64,000 nucleotides of DNA from Neoalteromonas facilis (GCF_002807665.1 NZ_PEAY01000008.1:1-64000); one strand, 5' to 3'; positions 51,462 to 62,675 are shown, numbered from the stretch's first letter. Notes: generated by a model not told the origin, from the letters alone. Made by a program: numbers and translations.

Positions 51462-54400
51462 ATGCTGCTCACTTTTCTCCCTACCTCTTCGTCAAATACC
51501 ACGTGGGAAAACATTCCTATTCGCAAATATACTTATAGCACAGAGCGCTTGGGTAATTACGCAGAGGCGTTGGCTAAACATCACAAGATCACTACAAAAC
51601 TAACGTGTGTACCTTCACTTTATAAACGGCTTGAAGATAATGCACTGACACTTGAGCAATTGGTATCGAAAAGCAATTCACATAAACGCGATAGCAAAGA
51701 CTCGCCTAAAGGTATTGACTGGTTGCTGGACAATTATCATGTGGTCGATACACAGATTTGGCAAACCACGTTAGACCTACCAGAACGAACTTACAATAAA
51801 CTGCCTCACCTCGCGGTTGGAAAATTAGCCGGTTATGCCAGAATATTAGCCATAGCATGGCACTATTTAGAGCATACTGACTGCCACTTTACTATGCAAA
51901 GCTTTTGCCACTTTATTTCCTGTTACCAGCACACTGAAATCTTGAATATATCAGAGCTGTGGTCACTTCCTAGCGTGATGAAGATTGTGCTTATTGAAAA
52001 TCTGAGCCGCTTATCCAAAGCTCAAATGGATAATCACTTTTCACATAATAAAGCTAATAGTACGGCAGATAATGTACTAGCAAAACCGGAAAACGCGGCC
52101 ACATCATCGCAATTTACACCGCCGAACCTAAGCAACTATTCACCAAGTGCAAATGTTACTTTTTTAGCACAACTGGCAAGACGCTTACGAGGAAAAGATC
52201 CAGAAAAGTACCCTTTACTTCGTTGGCTTAACCAACAACTGTCCCAAGAAAGTAAGTCTGTTGACACCATCATTCAACAAGTATCTCTTGAACAAAGTGT
52301 AGTAAGCGAAACCATGAGCAATATCATCAACAGCTTGAGACTGTTGGGAGAACTTGATTGGAAAGTCCCTTTCGAGCAGTTAAGCCATGTTGATAATCGG
52401 CTGCGCACCTACTCGGCTTATGCAGACATGGATTTTAGCACGCGCAATCTATATCGCAGCAATATAGAAAGGCTAGCCTCTGGTTCTGAATTAACCGAAT
52501 GTGAAATTGTTGACGCCTCTCTAGCGCGCGCTAAAGCCTTGAGTATTGACCAAACCATCAAGTCTGAAAAACGTCGCATTGCCGATCCTGGCTACCACCT
52601 GTTCGGCGATGGTCACCGCCAGTTTGAAAAAGACATTAATTATAAACCATCGATAATAGAGCGAATACGCTTCGCGTTAGGAGAGTGCGGCACCAAGGTT
52701 TATGTAGGGCTTATCATTTCATTAAGTGTTTTGTTACTCGTTCTTTTTATTCTTTTGCTATTTGTTTTTAATTTCTCGTTTTTGCTTCAAATTATTTTAT
52801 CGCTGCTTGCACTCATCCCCATCGGCGAGGTGTCAGTGCTTTTAATAAATCAAGTTATTATACATTTTGTGCATACTGATCCTTTACCCGGTCTTTCGCT
52901 AAGGACCGGCGTGCCAAACGCCAACAGAACTTTCGTAGTTATACCGTCCCTATTATCTAACAAAGCAGGCGTTGACAAACTTACTTACCAGCTTGAAATG
53001 CACTATTTAACCTGTATCGATGATAACGTTAGCTTTGGGCTTTTATTGGATGGAGTTGATGCCACAAGCCAAGCATTATCGAGCGATAAAATGCATTTAC
53101 TGCGCATTAGTGAACGAATTGCAGCACTCAATAAAAAATACCCAGGCTTTCGAAACCGCAATCGATTTTATCTGTTGTATCGAAAGCGCATGTTCAATCG
53201 TCACGAGCAGACGTGGATGGCCTGGGAACGAAAAAGAGGGAAGTTACACGAACTCAATCGTCTTTTAAGGGGAGCGACAGATACTACTTTTACGCCTGTT
53301 GATTCCGGTCAAATAGACATTCCTGAGTATATTAAATATGTGGTGACCTTAGATGAAGACACGCAGTTAACACGCGGCGTTATTAAAAAATTAATAGGTA
53401 AAATGGCTCACCCGCTTAACACACCGTTACTAGACAGGAGAGAGCGCAGGGTTGTTAAAGGGCATGGCATTTTACAACCTAAAGTTACCCCATTAATGCC
53501 AAGCAATGGTAACGGCTCTTGGTATCAATTCATCTTCTCAAGCCCAGGAGGAATAGACCCATATGTTTCCAGTAGCTCAGATGTGTATCAAGATTTGTAT
53601 GACGAAGGCTCTTACACCGGAAAGGGTATTTACGATATTGATGCATTTGAGAGTGCGCTGAAATCTCGTGTACCTGCTAACAAACTATTGAGTCATGACT
53701 TATTTGAAGGGATATTTGCACGGGCGGGCTTTGCCTGTGATATAGAAGTATTGGAAAGCTACCCCCGCAGTTACCATGCCGATATTAACCGCCTTCACCG
53801 ATGGACAAGAGGTGATTGGCAACTGCTTCCGTGGCTACTGGGCATAATAAATGGCACAGGTAAGATACCTATGCTTGGTCAATGGAAAATTATAGATAAT
53901 TTACGTCGTTCACTGGTACAACCTTGTCTTTTTACAACGCTGATTTTGTCTTTTTTCTTTCCTTTACATCAAGCTTTATTGCTCTGGACACTGGTGTTTA
54001 GCATATTGGCGGCACCTTTTATTATTCACTTGTCACTGCTTTTTGTTTCATATCGAAGAAGCCAAGGCAGAATAGTCACGCACTTAAAAATGTGGCTGTC
54101 AGACGGGTTGCTGTCTTTTATTAACTATTTTTTTATTCTTGCGTTCCTCCCCGATAAAAGCGTTAAAATTCTAGACGCATTAGCAAGAACGTTTATGAGA
54201 ATGGCGTTTACCCAAAACCACCTTTTACAGTGGGTATCGTCAGATGAAATTGAACGCACGCATAAACCCTCTTTAGTGAACTACTACAAGCTCATGAGCA
54301 CAAGTGTTGGCTTGGTGTTGTTTGCTTCAATTTCGACGCTTTTATACTCAGCCACCCACTTTTTCACGACATTACCTTTCGTGCTGCTTTGGTTCCTCGC

Positions 54401-57400
54401 TCCTGCGATGGCGTGGCTGTTGAGCCAGCCAAATGTTCGCCCTTACCTACATCTTAGCGAAAATAGGCAAACTACCCTTCGCCTTATTGCACGCAGAACG
54501 TGGCGATTTTTCGATGAGTTTGTTACGTCTGATGACAATATGCTGCCACCGGACAACTTTCAGCAGCTGCCCGAAGCGAAAACAGCGCACCGAACATCGC
54601 CCACTAATATCGGGCTATATTTACTATCGGTAGCAAGTGCTAAGGATTTTGGCTGGGTAGGACTTGTTGAAGCGACCGAAAAACTTGAAGCAACCTTGGA
54701 AACACTCGGCAAGCTTGAAAAGCACGAAGGACACTTACTGAATTGGTATAACACACAAACACTTCAACCATTACACCCTAAATATGTTTCTTCTGTTGAT
54801 AGTGGTAACTTAGCCGGGCATCTCATTGCGCTGGCGAACACCCTAGAAGCTTGGCGAGAGCAAATTGAACAGCGTGTTGAGCCGAATATTAAACAGGCAC
54901 TTCATGATAATTTAATACTGCTAGACGCAGCTATTATCAACGCTGAGCCAACACAAAAAAATTATCCCCACTGCCGAGTTGAAATACTCAACTTGCTAAA
55001 TTTATTGGAAGATGAAAACAGTAATGCTGCTTATGATTTAATCAGCGTAGAGAAATCCCTTCATGCACTTCTGCCATTACTGACTAGCAACGTAACATCA
55101 ATCGACGCAAATGTTCATTACTGGTTACAAAACACAATTAGTCGTATAGAGGCTTCAAAACAAGACAAGCAGATCCTATCTGTTGGCCAAGCTAATCTTA
55201 AAGCACGGTTTGAGCGCCTAGCTTCTAATGCCCGCTCATTTGCAATGGGCATGAACTTCCACTTCTTATTTAACCAAGAAAAGGTCTTACTAAGCATCGG
55301 GTATTCTGTTGATAATGATACTTTAGATACTGGGTGCTATGACTTGCTAGGTTCTGAAGCGCGTTTGGCTAGCCTGTTTGCCATTGCCAAAAACGACATT
55401 CCTTCAGAGCACTGGTTTCACTTGGGTCGCACAGCATCACCTGTTGGATTCAGCGCAGCGCTGCTATCGTGGTCAGGTTCGATGTTTGAGTACCTCATGC
55501 CATCTTTAATTATACGGGCACCTTTTGGCAGCCTGATTGCCAATACAAACAACATGGCTGTAGTTCAACAACAGCTTTATGGCAAGTACCTTAAGATTCC
55601 CTGGGGTCTTTCTGAGTCGGCATTTAACGCACGAGACTTAGAATTTAACTATCAATACTCAAGTTTTGGTGTGCCTAGCTTAGGGCTTAAACGTGGGCTT
55701 GCCGACAGTATTGTGGTGTCCCCTTATTCAAGCGGTCTTGCCGCGATGGTAGATCCCAACAGCGCAGTAAAAAACTTTAAAAAACTGGAGTCATTAGGGT
55801 GTTTAGGACCATATGGTTTCTTTGAAGCCATCGATTTCACACCCTCAAGACAGCCAAAAAACGCTAAACACACGGTTATCGAAAGCTATATGGCTCATCA
55901 CCAGGGAATGATCATCGTCGCTATCAATAATACATTGAACAATGGCGTTATGCGCAATCGATTTCACAATGAGCCAATGATTGGCGCCTGTGAATCGCTA
56001 CTTCAAGAGCGTATCCCCCGTAATGTATCACTTAAACGTCCTCTAACTCAGGAGGATAGCGTTGTGCAAAATCTCTCACTCTCTAAATCCACATCACGGG
56101 TATTTAGTCCGCATAAAAACGGCCAAAGACAAACAAATATGCTGTCAAACGGCAGATATACTGCAATGGTAACCTCAGCAGGTTGTGGTTATAGCGTGTG
56201 GAAAAATATAGCGATCACACGCTGGAGTGGCGATACCACTACTGACGATGACGGCATGTTTTTCTTTGTTCACGACGTAAAATCGAAACATACCTACTCG
56301 CCGACAATACAACCGTTGCGCGCTGAAAGCAGCGAATATTGTAGCAGATACACGGCCGAATTTGCCGAAGACTATGCCCGCTATGAAGCAACAAGCGATG
56401 AAATGAAAAGCACTATAGACGTAGTTGTTACTAGTGACAGCGATGGTGAGGCTCGTCAGCTTAAAATTATCAACACATCGCTTACCACAAAACCGGTTGT
56501 TGTAACGTCGTTTAATGCGCTAGCGCTGGCGCCAAGGAAAGCTGATAGCGCTCACCCTGCTTTTTCTAAAATGTTTGTACAAACAAGTATGCTTAAAGAG
56601 CGCAACGCACTCATTGCAACAAGACGGAAACGTGCGCCTGAAGAACTTGAAATATGGGTTGCTAATTTCGCTGTCGTGAGCGACCAAGTAGTTAATGAGT
56701 TCGAGTTTGATACGAGTAGGCTGACCTTTATTGGCAGAGGTAAGACGGTACACAATGCAAATGGAAATAAAGTTTTACACAAAGGTCTCAACAGGCTTGG
56801 CAGTTCGCTCGGCGCGGTTATCGACCCGGTATTTGTATTAAGACATCACATTGATATTCCTGCAGGAAAACAAGTAACGATAACCTACTGGCTATTAGTC
56901 GCATCTTCTCGTAAAAGTTTACTGTCTCTTATCGACCAACACGCCGATACATATTCATTTGACCGTGCTAAAACCATGGCGTGGACACAATCTCAAGTCT
57001 TACTAAGCCACCTTGGTATAGATAATGATGAAACTGCAACCTTCCAAAAAATCGCAACACAGTTGCTTTACATAGACACCAGACCCTCGCATCAAAAGGA
57101 CTTGCCCTTGCCGGTAAAAAATATCAAACATTTGTTGTGGCAAGAGGGCATATCTGGCGACCTACCTATTGTGGTAATGCGAATATGTGACAGTAGTGAT
57201 ATCAAACATGTAGAGCAATTATTGCGTGCACACGAGTATTGGAAATTAAAAATGCTGTATGTGGATATAGTGATCATCAATGAACAGCGTTCGACCTATT
57301 TTCACAGCTTACAAGACGCTATTGAAACCGCGGTGCGCTGCAGTCAATCGCCTGTTTATCACTCAGAAGAACACACCGGCCCTGCACACTGCTATGTACA

Positions 57401-60095
57401 TGTACTGCGTTATGATCAAATCTCAACTGATTTGCTTAATACCGTAACGCATGCGGCCAGACTGGTGATCAACGCGCGCAATGGAGATTTAGCAACACAA
57501 TGTCATCACCTTGTTGAGACAGACCTTATAGGTAAAACACACGCTAAAGAAAACGTTCAAAAACAATCGCGATATATGACGCCATCAACGTTAAATAAAA
57601 CAGATGTTTCCAGTCTTTCTTTTTTCAATGGTACAGGTGGATTTGATACCAAGAACAACGAATACGTTATTCAATTAAGCGGCGGTCGCACTCCTCCTGC
57701 GCCTTGGATAAACATTATCGCCAATGAAAATTTCGGTTTTCAAATTGGTGAGGATGGAAACGGTTACACATGGGCTCAAAACAGCCGAGATAATCAGTTA
57801 ACCCCTTGGTACAATGACCCAGTTTGTAATCCATGTGTAGACAATTTGTATGTGAGAGATGAGGATACACTCGCGTTAAGCAGTGCCTCAAACCAACCTA
57901 TTCAAGATGGCGGAGAATACGAAGTGAGCCATGGTTGGGGTTATAGTGTATTTTCACACCATGCCGATCACCTTTACATGGAATCAACCCATACCGTAGT
58001 ACAAAACGCTCCAGTAAAAATGGTCCGCCTGTCGATTAAAAACACGGGCAAACATGAACGCAAGGTATCGATTACCAGTTATATTGAGTGGGTACTAGGT
58101 AACGATAAATATGAAAGCGGGCCCTTTTTAACCACCACCTTTGAGCAATACTTTCAGGCAATAACATTGTCCAATCCATTTTCGACTGAATTTTCTGAAA
58201 GTGAGGCATTTGTGATGCTTCAAAGTGAACTGGATGAATGGACCACAGACCGCACAGAATTCCTTGGGCAATATGGGAGTCCAAGTCACCCCGCTGCTTT
58301 AGCACATAATCAGCCGATGAAAAAGCGTTTGGGGCAATGTTTTGATATCTGTTCGGCCATGCAAACTAAGCTCACTATTCAGCCTAATGCGTCACAAGAT
58401 GTCGTGCTGGTTTTTGGCTACGCAAGCAACCATGACCACGCTCTAAGTTTAATCAAACGCTATAAACACGCCACTTTTGACGTTGTACTACAACAGAATA
58501 AAGCATATTGGCTACGTCTGCTCACACATGTTCAGGTAGATACCCCTGACAAAGCGACTAACCTGTTATTAAACGGCTGGTTAAACTATCAAACAATGAG
58601 TAGCCGAATTTTAGCGCGTTGCGGATTTTATCAGGCCAGCGGCGCATTTGGATTTCGCGACCAATTGCAAGATGGTATGTCGATGCTATGGCACAGTCCC
58701 AAACGCGTGCGAGAACACATTTTGCACGCTGCGTCCCGGCAGTTTAAAGAGGGGGATGTTCAACATTGGTGGCTTCCACTTTCAGGGCGAGGAGTAAGAA
58801 CTCATATTTCTGATGACAGAATATGGTTAGTCGTAGCAGCTACGCATTACGCAAAGAACACACAAGACCAAGACATTTGGCAAGTACAAATACCTTTCCT
58901 AGAAGGACCACTTTTAGATTCATCAACACATGATGCTTTTTTCATGCCAAATAGCAGCGATGATACTGCCAGCCTGTTAGAGCATTGTATCTTGTCGATT
59001 AACGCTACGCTTGCTGCCAGAGGTAAACATGGCTTGCCGCTTATTGGCACCGGTGACTGGAACGACGGCATGAACGGAATTGGTAAGCTGGGCGAAGGAG
59101 AGAGCGTATGGCTAGGCTGGTTTACCCTCTTTGCCATTGACCAGATATTTGCACTTCAATCTTCTTATTGTAAGCAAAAGCTAATACCTTATAAAGAGCG
59201 ATGGCAACAGGCTTCGCGAGAAATATCTCACGCTATCGAACAACATGCCTGGGATGGTGAATGGTACCGCAGAGCCGTATTTGATAATGGTATCTGGCTT
59301 GGCTCTCAGCTTAATGATGAATGCAAAATTGACGCTATTTGTCAGTCGTGGGCAGTACTGTCTAATCACTCGTGCGCCAACAGAGCCGACAAAGCTATGA
59401 CAATGGCGTCTCAGTATCTTGTAAGGAAAGAGTTAGGCTTAGCGCTGCTATTTACTCCTCCTTTCGAGAAAACTATTTTAGAGCCGGGCTATATAAAAGG
59501 CTATCCAGCAGGTTTCCGGGAAAATGGAGGGCAATACACCCACGCGGCCGTCTGGACAGTAATGGCACTGTGTAAACAAGCAAAATCAGATCAGGCATTA
59601 GAGCTCTTTTCCATGCTAAATCCCATCAATCACACACTTAATGAAGCGCATTGCGCCAAATACAAAGTTGAGCCCTACGTTATGGCGGCAGACGTCTACT
59701 CTGTGCCTCCCCACTGCGGAAGAGGTGGTTGGACCTGGTATACAGGCGCCGCAGGTTTAATGTATCAAGCAGGGCTCTCTTCCCTATTAGGAATAGAAAA
59801 GCGGGGCAAATCATTGGAAATAACACCACGGTTACCGTCACAGTGGGATCGCTACAGCGTAACGATAGACATGGATAACGCACACTATGTGATAGAGGTT
59901 ATTAGAAACATACAGAAGGCAAGAAATGTCAATGATGATAAAGCATCTCGCACGCTTGGCGGGCGAGAAACCTCACCAAATTTGAATCAACAGTGGGACG
60001 TTTATATCGACGAAGAGAAGCATAACTTCACCACAAATATCGCGTTCCCAATGTTAGCAGGCAAACATCATGTCAGAATTTTAATAAAAGGCTAG
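51462..60095 (+). CDS. Cyclic beta-1,2-glucan synthase-like protein (GT84 plus GH94)
   Basis: A giant membrane protein of 2,877 residues with the architecture of NdvB/Cgs. N-terminal soluble domain (about 1-400); membrane helices near 413-465; a GT84 glycosyltransferase with the acidic triad VTLDEDTQL (Asp631, Asp633) and HRWTRGDWQLLPWL (Arg780, Trp781); more helices near 820-1010; a glucoamylase-like domain with YMAHHQGMIIVAINNTL near 1470; and a C-terminal GH94 phosphorylase domain with GDWNDGM (Asp2532, Asp2535). In rhizobia and Brucella such proteins build periplasmic cyclic glucans that matter for osmotic adaptation and host contact. Here it is on a horizontally acquired island. Start at 51462 has AAGGAAG upstream. 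Confidence 0.93.
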   Translation: MLLTFLPTSSSNTTWENIPIRKYTYSTERLGNYAEALAKHHKITTKLTCVPSLYKRLEDNALTLEQLVSKSNSHKRDSKDSPKGIDWLLDNYHVVDTQIWQTTLDLPERTYNKLPHLAVGKLAGYARILAIAWHYLEHTDCHFTMQSFCHFISCYQHTEILNISELWSLPSVMKIVLIENLSRLSKAQMDNHFSHNKANSTADNVLAKPENAATSSQFTPPNLSNYSPSANVTFLAQLARRLRGKDPEKYPLLRWLNQQLSQESKSVDTIIQQVSLEQSVVSETMSNIINSLRLLGELDWKVPFEQLSHVDNRLRTYSAYADMDFSTRNLYRSNIERLASGSELTECEIVDASLARAKALSIDQTIKSEKRRIADPGYHLFGDGHRQFEKDINYKPSIIERIRFALGECGTKVYVGLIISLSVLLLVLFILLLFVFNFSFLLQIILSLLALIPIGEVSVLLINQVIIHFVHTDPLPGLSLRTGVPNANRTFVVIPSLLSNKAGVDKLTYQLEMHYLTCIDDNVSFGLLLDGVDATSQALSSDKMHLLRISERIAALNKKYPGFRNRNRFYLLYRKRMFNRHEQTWMAWERKRGKLHELNRLLRGATDTTFTPVDSGQIDIPEYIKYVVTLDEDTQLTRGVIKKLIGKMAHPLNTPLLDRRERRVVKGHGILQPKVTPLMPSNGNGSWYQFIFSSPGGIDPYVSSSSDVYQDLYDEGSYTGKGIYDIDAFESALKSRVPANKLLSHDLFEGIFARAGFACDIEVLESYPRSYHADINRLHRWTRGDWQLLPWLLGIINGTGKIPMLGQWKIIDNLRRSLVQPCLFTTLILSFFFPLHQALLLWTLVFSILAAPFIIHLSLLFVSYRRSQGRIVTHLKMWLSDGLLSFINYFFILAFLPDKSVKILDALARTFMRMAFTQNHLLQWVSSDEIERTHKPSLVNYYKLMSTSVGLVLFASISTLLYSATHFFTTLPFVLLWFLAPAMAWLLSQPNVRPYLHLSENRQTTLRLIARRTWRFFDEFVTSDDNMLPPDNFQQLPEAKTAHRTSPTNIGLYLLSVASAKDFGWVGLVEATEKLEATLETLGKLEKHEGHLLNWYNTQTLQPLHPKYVSSVDSGNLAGHLIALANTLEAWREQIEQRVEPNIKQALHDNLILLDAAIINAEPTQKNYPHCRVEILNLLNLLEDENSNAAYDLISVEKSLHALLPLLTSNVTSIDANVHYWLQNTISRIEASKQDKQILSVGQANLKARFERLASNARSFAMGMNFHFLFNQEKVLLSIGYSVDNDTLDTGCYDLLGSEARLASLFAIAKNDIPSEHWFHLGRTASPVGFSAALLSWSGSMFEYLMPSLIIRAPFGSLIANTNNMAVVQQQLYGKYLKIPWGLSESAFNARDLEFNYQYSSFGVPSLGLKRGLADSIVVSPYSSGLAAMVDPNSAVKNFKKLESLGCLGPYGFFEAIDFTPSRQPKNAKHTVIESYMAHHQGMIIVAINNTLNNGVMRNRFHNEPMIGACESLLQERIPRNVSLKRPLTQEDSVVQNLSLSKSTSRVFSPHKNGQRQTNMLSNGRYTAMVTSAGCGYSVWKNIAITRWSGDTTTDDDGMFFFVHDVKSKHTYSPTIQPLRAESSEYCSRYTAEFAEDYARYEATSDEMKSTIDVVVTSDSDGEARQLKIINTSLTTKPVVVTSFNALALAPRKADSAHPAFSKMFVQTSMLKERNALIATRRKRAPEELEIWVANFAVVSDQVVNEFEFDTSRLTFIGRGKTVHNANGNKVLHKGLNRLGSSLGAVIDPVFVLRHHIDIPAGKQVTITYWLLVASSRKSLLSLIDQHADTYSFDRAKTMAWTQSQVLLSHLGIDNDETATFQKIATQLLYIDTRPSHQKDLPLPVKNIKHLLWQEGISGDLPIVVMRICDSSDIKHVEQLLRAHEYWKLKMLYVDIVIINEQRSTYFHSLQDAIETAVRCSQSPVYHSEEHTGPAHCYVHVLRYDQISTDLLNTVTHAARLVINARNGDLATQCHHLVETDLIGKTHAKENVQKQSRYMTPSTLNKTDVSSLSFFNGTGGFDTKNNEYVIQLSGGRTPPAPWINIIANENFGFQIGEDGNGYTWAQNSRDNQLTPWYNDPVCNPCVDNLYVRDEDTLALSSASNQPIQDGGEYEVSHGWGYSVFSHHADHLYMESTHTVVQNAPVKMVRLSIKNTGKHERKVSITSYIEWVLGNDKYESGPFLTTTFEQYFQAITLSNPFSTEFSESEAFVMLQSELDEWTTDRTEFLGQYGSPSHPAALAHNQPMKKRLGQCFDICSAMQTKLTIQPNASQDVVLVFGYASNHDHALSLIKRYKHATFDVVLQQNKAYWLRLLTHVQVDTPDKATNLLLNGWLNYQTMSSRILARCGFYQASGAFGFRDQLQDGMSMLWHSPKRVREHILHAASRQFKEGDVQHWWLPLSGRGVRTHISDDRIWLVVAATHYAKNTQDQDIWQVQIPFLEGPLLDSSTHDAFFMPNSSDDTASLLEHCILSINATLAARGKHGLPLIGTGDWNDGMNGIGKLGEGESVWLGWFTLFAIDQIFALQSSYCKQKLIPYKERWQQASREISHAIEQHAWDGEWYRRAVFDNGIWLGSQLNDECKIDAICQSWAVLSNHSCANRADKAMTMASQYLVRKELGLALLFTPPFEKTILEPGYIKGYPAGFRENGGQYTHAAVWTVMALCKQAKSDQALELFSMLNPINHTLNEAHCAKYKVEPYVMAADVYSVPPHCGRGGWTWYTGAAGLMYQAGLSSLLGIEKRGKSLEITPRLPSQWDRYSVTIDMDNAHYVIEVIRNIQKARNVNDDKASRTLGGRETSPNLNQQWDVYIDEEKHNFTTNIAFPMLAGKHHVRILIKG

Positions 60096-60172
60096 ATAAT
60101 GTGGTGAAGCGCACAGATGCGCTCAATACAGGGGGTATATTAGTGAAAGGCTTTATATTGAAGGACAAAATA

Positions 60173-60532
60173 ATGACGCGATTTCACGTATTTTTCACCT
60201 CTGTCGTTTTAGCGACACTGCTATCGGGATGCAACAAGCAAGCAAATGATAGCGACAAAGTGCCACCTTCGACTGTGATTGATTTGCCTTTAAAACAAAC
60301 GTCCCCCTCACCTTATAAACTGGAAGATTTGACACAGGAGATTCGCGCGACACTCAACACGTTGGGCATGAGTGTTGCCAATAACATCACCGTAAATACG
60401 GTCAGTAACAATGTGACTCTTGCTGGAACGGTAATGTCTGAAAAGCAAAAACAAATGGTGTTAAATGCTGTTCGAGAAATTGAGGGCATTAATCTCATTA
60501 CCGACGAAATTATGGTGGTTCCGATAGATTAG
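60173..60532 (+). CDS. BON-domain outer-membrane-type lipoprotein
   Basis: 119 residues: signal peptide with lipobox LLSGC (lipidated Cys near residue 22), a linker, then one BON domain (ITVNTVSNNVTLAGTVMSEKQ, VREIEGINLITDEI). BON domains bind phospholipid surfaces in OsmY and DolP. ATG at 60173 is preceded by AAGGA; a frame start at 60101 is less likely. It follows the glucan synthase by 77 bases and precedes the HflK-like gene, so probably in the same operon. Confidence 0.88.
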   Translation: MTRFHVFFTSVVLATLLSGCNKQANDSDKVPPSTVIDLPLKQTSPSPYKLEDLTQEIRATLNTLGMSVANNITVNTVSNNVTLAGTVMSEKQKQMVLNAVREIEGINLITDEIMVVPID

Positions 60533-60573
60533 CACTTCACTTCGAAATCGCCACAATGAACAGGAGAATAAAA

Positions 60574-61656
60574 ATGCAGATTCAGATAAACAGCCCACCA
60601 AACACCCCTTGGGGGAGCGGTCAAACCGGCGGTCCTCCGCCTGATGTGGACAAAGAAGTAAAGCAGTTGTTCGATAAACTTAAAAACTTCTTACCCGGCG
60701 GAAGTCCAAAAGCTTTTATAAGTGTCGTTTTGCTTTTGTTCACTATTTTTATGGTATGGAACCTTTTTTATACCGTGCCAAGCGACTCTATTGCGGTGGT
60801 CCAACGCTTTGGTAAATTGCATGCTCAAAAAGATCCCGGCTTGCATCTAAAGATACCTTTTGGGGTAGACACAGTTCACATCGTACCTGCGAAGCGTCAA
60901 TTAAAACAGGAATTTGGCTTTGCTACCGCAGCCGCTACAAATCCTGACCAAGGCTCGAGAGGTGACTATGCACTTAGGGAAACCCAAATGGTTACGGGCG
61001 ACTTAAATGCTGCGCTTGTAGAATGGGTTGTGCAATACCGTATTGCAACCCCCATTGACTACCTGTTCCAAGTACGCGACCCCAGTGAAACGCTGCGCTA
61101 TATTTCTGAATCTGTCATGCGAGAGGTAGTCGGAGACAGAACAGTGGACGAAGTAATAACAATAGGTAGGCAAGAGATTGAATTTCAATCTTTGGAACGC
61201 CTTAGAGAGATAGCACAAACCTATGCTATGGGTATTGCTATCGACCAAGTACAGCTAAAAAACATCAACCCGCCCTCGCCGGTTCAAGCATCATTTAATG
61301 AAGTGAACCAGGCACAACAAGAAAAAGAGCGACTCATCAACGAAGCCAGAAGGGAATACAACAGAGTGATCCCGCTCGCAGAAGGCGAAAAAGATCAAAG
61401 AATACGTGAAGCAGATGGTTACCGCTTACAGCGCGTTAATGAAGCACAAGGAGATGTGAGCCGCTTTAATGCACTTTTGGTGGAATACCAAATGGCACCC
61501 GAAGTAACTCAGCGCAGGATATACATTGAACACCTTGAACGCCTGCTTCCTAGTATAAAGCATACCTATTTATTAGACGGAGATAAGGGGTCGGTTTTAC
61601 CAATCATGAACCTCAGTTCAGAAAACTCGGTTGTTCTGGGGGAGGAAAGAAAATGA
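60574..61656 (+). CDS. HflK-like SPFH membrane protein
   Basis: 360 residues resembling HflK: a Gly/Pro-rich cytosolic N-terminus (SPPNTPWGSGQTGGPPPD), one membrane helix (about 48-68), then the prohibitin domain (VPSDSIAVVQRFGKLHAQKD, GLHLKIPFGVDTVHIV) and a charged C-terminal coiled region (QAQQEKERLINEARREYNRV). HflK with HflC controls the FtsH protease in E. coli. This island copy is separate from a presumed core hflKC (not seen). ATG at 60574 has AGGAG seven bases upstream. No ftsH is in the island. Confidence 0.88.
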   Translation: MQIQINSPPNTPWGSGQTGGPPPDVDKEVKQLFDKLKNFLPGGSPKAFISVVLLLFTIFMVWNLFYTVPSDSIAVVQRFGKLHAQKDPGLHLKIPFGVDTVHIVPAKRQLKQEFGFATAAATNPDQGSRGDYALRETQMVTGDLNAALVEWVVQYRIATPIDYLFQVRDPSETLRYISESVMREVVGDRTVDEVITIGRQEIEFQSLERLREIAQTYAMGIAIDQVQLKNINPPSPVQASFNEVNQAQQEKERLINEARREYNRVIPLAEGEKDQRIREADGYRLQRVNEAQGDVSRFNALLVEYQMAPEVTQRRIYIEHLERLLPSIKHTYLLDGDKGSVLPIMNLSSENSVVLGEERK

Positions 61657-62675
61657 CTAAAAAACGAATCTCGATTTTGCCTTTTTTGGTTCTGTTTGTC
61701 TTTGCAGGCTGGATTACTAGCCACACATTTTTTACGGTAAGCGAGACCGAGCAAGTCATTATCACGCAATTCGGTAAGCCAATGGGTACGCCCATAACTG
61801 AGGCGGGTCTCAAAGTAAAAATCCCCTTTATCCAAACCGTAAACTCTATTGATAAACGCATATTAGAATGGGATGGTCCTCCTTCCGATATGCCAACCAA
61901 AGATAAGCTTTACATATCGGTTGACTTATTTGCCCGCTGGCGCATTGTCGAGCCTCTGCAGTATTTTTTGCGCTTGAAAGATGAAAGAAGTGCGCAGTCA
62001 CGACTCGACGACATTTTAGGAAGTGAAACGCGTAATGCCGTCGCTAAACACAAACTAATAGAAATTATACGTACAACAAAACTCAGGGTGCCTGAAAGAG
62101 ACGCGCTACTCAATGACGTTGAGAAAAGGCTAAATATGGGTAATTTGGTGCCCATCGTAAAGGGGCGAAAAGTAATTGAGAAAGAAATCTTTGAAGCCGC
62201 AGCGGAAAAAATCAAGGTTTTTGGTATAGAGTTGCTCGACATTCAGTTTAAACGCATTAATTACAACACCAGTGTACGCCCTAAGATTTATGACCGGATG
62301 ATAAGCGAACGACGTCAAATCGCTGAACGCTTTCTTTCTGAAGGCAATGGCGAGTCTGCAAGAATAAGAGGCAATAGAGAACGTGAGTTAAAACGTATTC
62401 GCTCCGAGGCCTATCGACAAGTTGAAGATATAAGGGGGAAAGCAGATGCTCAAGCTGCCAGCATTTACGCTGCGGCCTATAACCAAAGCCCAGCATCGCG
62501 TGACTTCTATGTATTTACCCGAACGCTGTCGGCGTATGAAACGCTACTAAATAAAAACACGACACTGCTTCTTTCCACTGACAGTGAAATATTCCAATTA
62601 TTAAAAGAAGCACCACTTGCAATAAAAACGCAACCTGACTTTACTACGGATACTAGCGGTGAAGACGATCTTTAA
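61653..62675 (+). CDS. HflC-like SPFH membrane protein
   Basis: 340 residues with one N-terminal helix (about 6-24), then the HflC-type prohibitin domain (VSETEQVIITQFGKPMGTPI, GLKVKIPFIQTVNSIDKRI) and a coiled tail (ERFLSEGNGESARIRGNRER). Its ATG overlaps the HflK-like stop by four bases, and a strong GGGGGAGG site precedes it. Forms a pair with the preceding gene. Confidence 0.9.
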   Translation: MTKKRISILPFLVLFVFAGWITSHTFFTVSETEQVIITQFGKPMGTPITEAGLKVKIPFIQTVNSIDKRILEWDGPPSDMPTKDKLYISVDLFARWRIVEPLQYFLRLKDERSAQSRLDDILGSETRNAVAKHKLIEIIRTTKLRVPERDALLNDVEKRLNMGNLVPIVKGRKVIEKEIFEAAAEKIKVFGIELLDIQFKRINYNTSVRPKIYDRMISERRQIAERFLSEGNGESARIRGNRERELKRIRSEAYRQVEDIRGKADAQAASIYAAAYNQSPASRDFYVFTRTLSAYETLLNKNTTLLLSTDSEIFQLLKEAPLAIKTQPDFTTDTSGEDDL

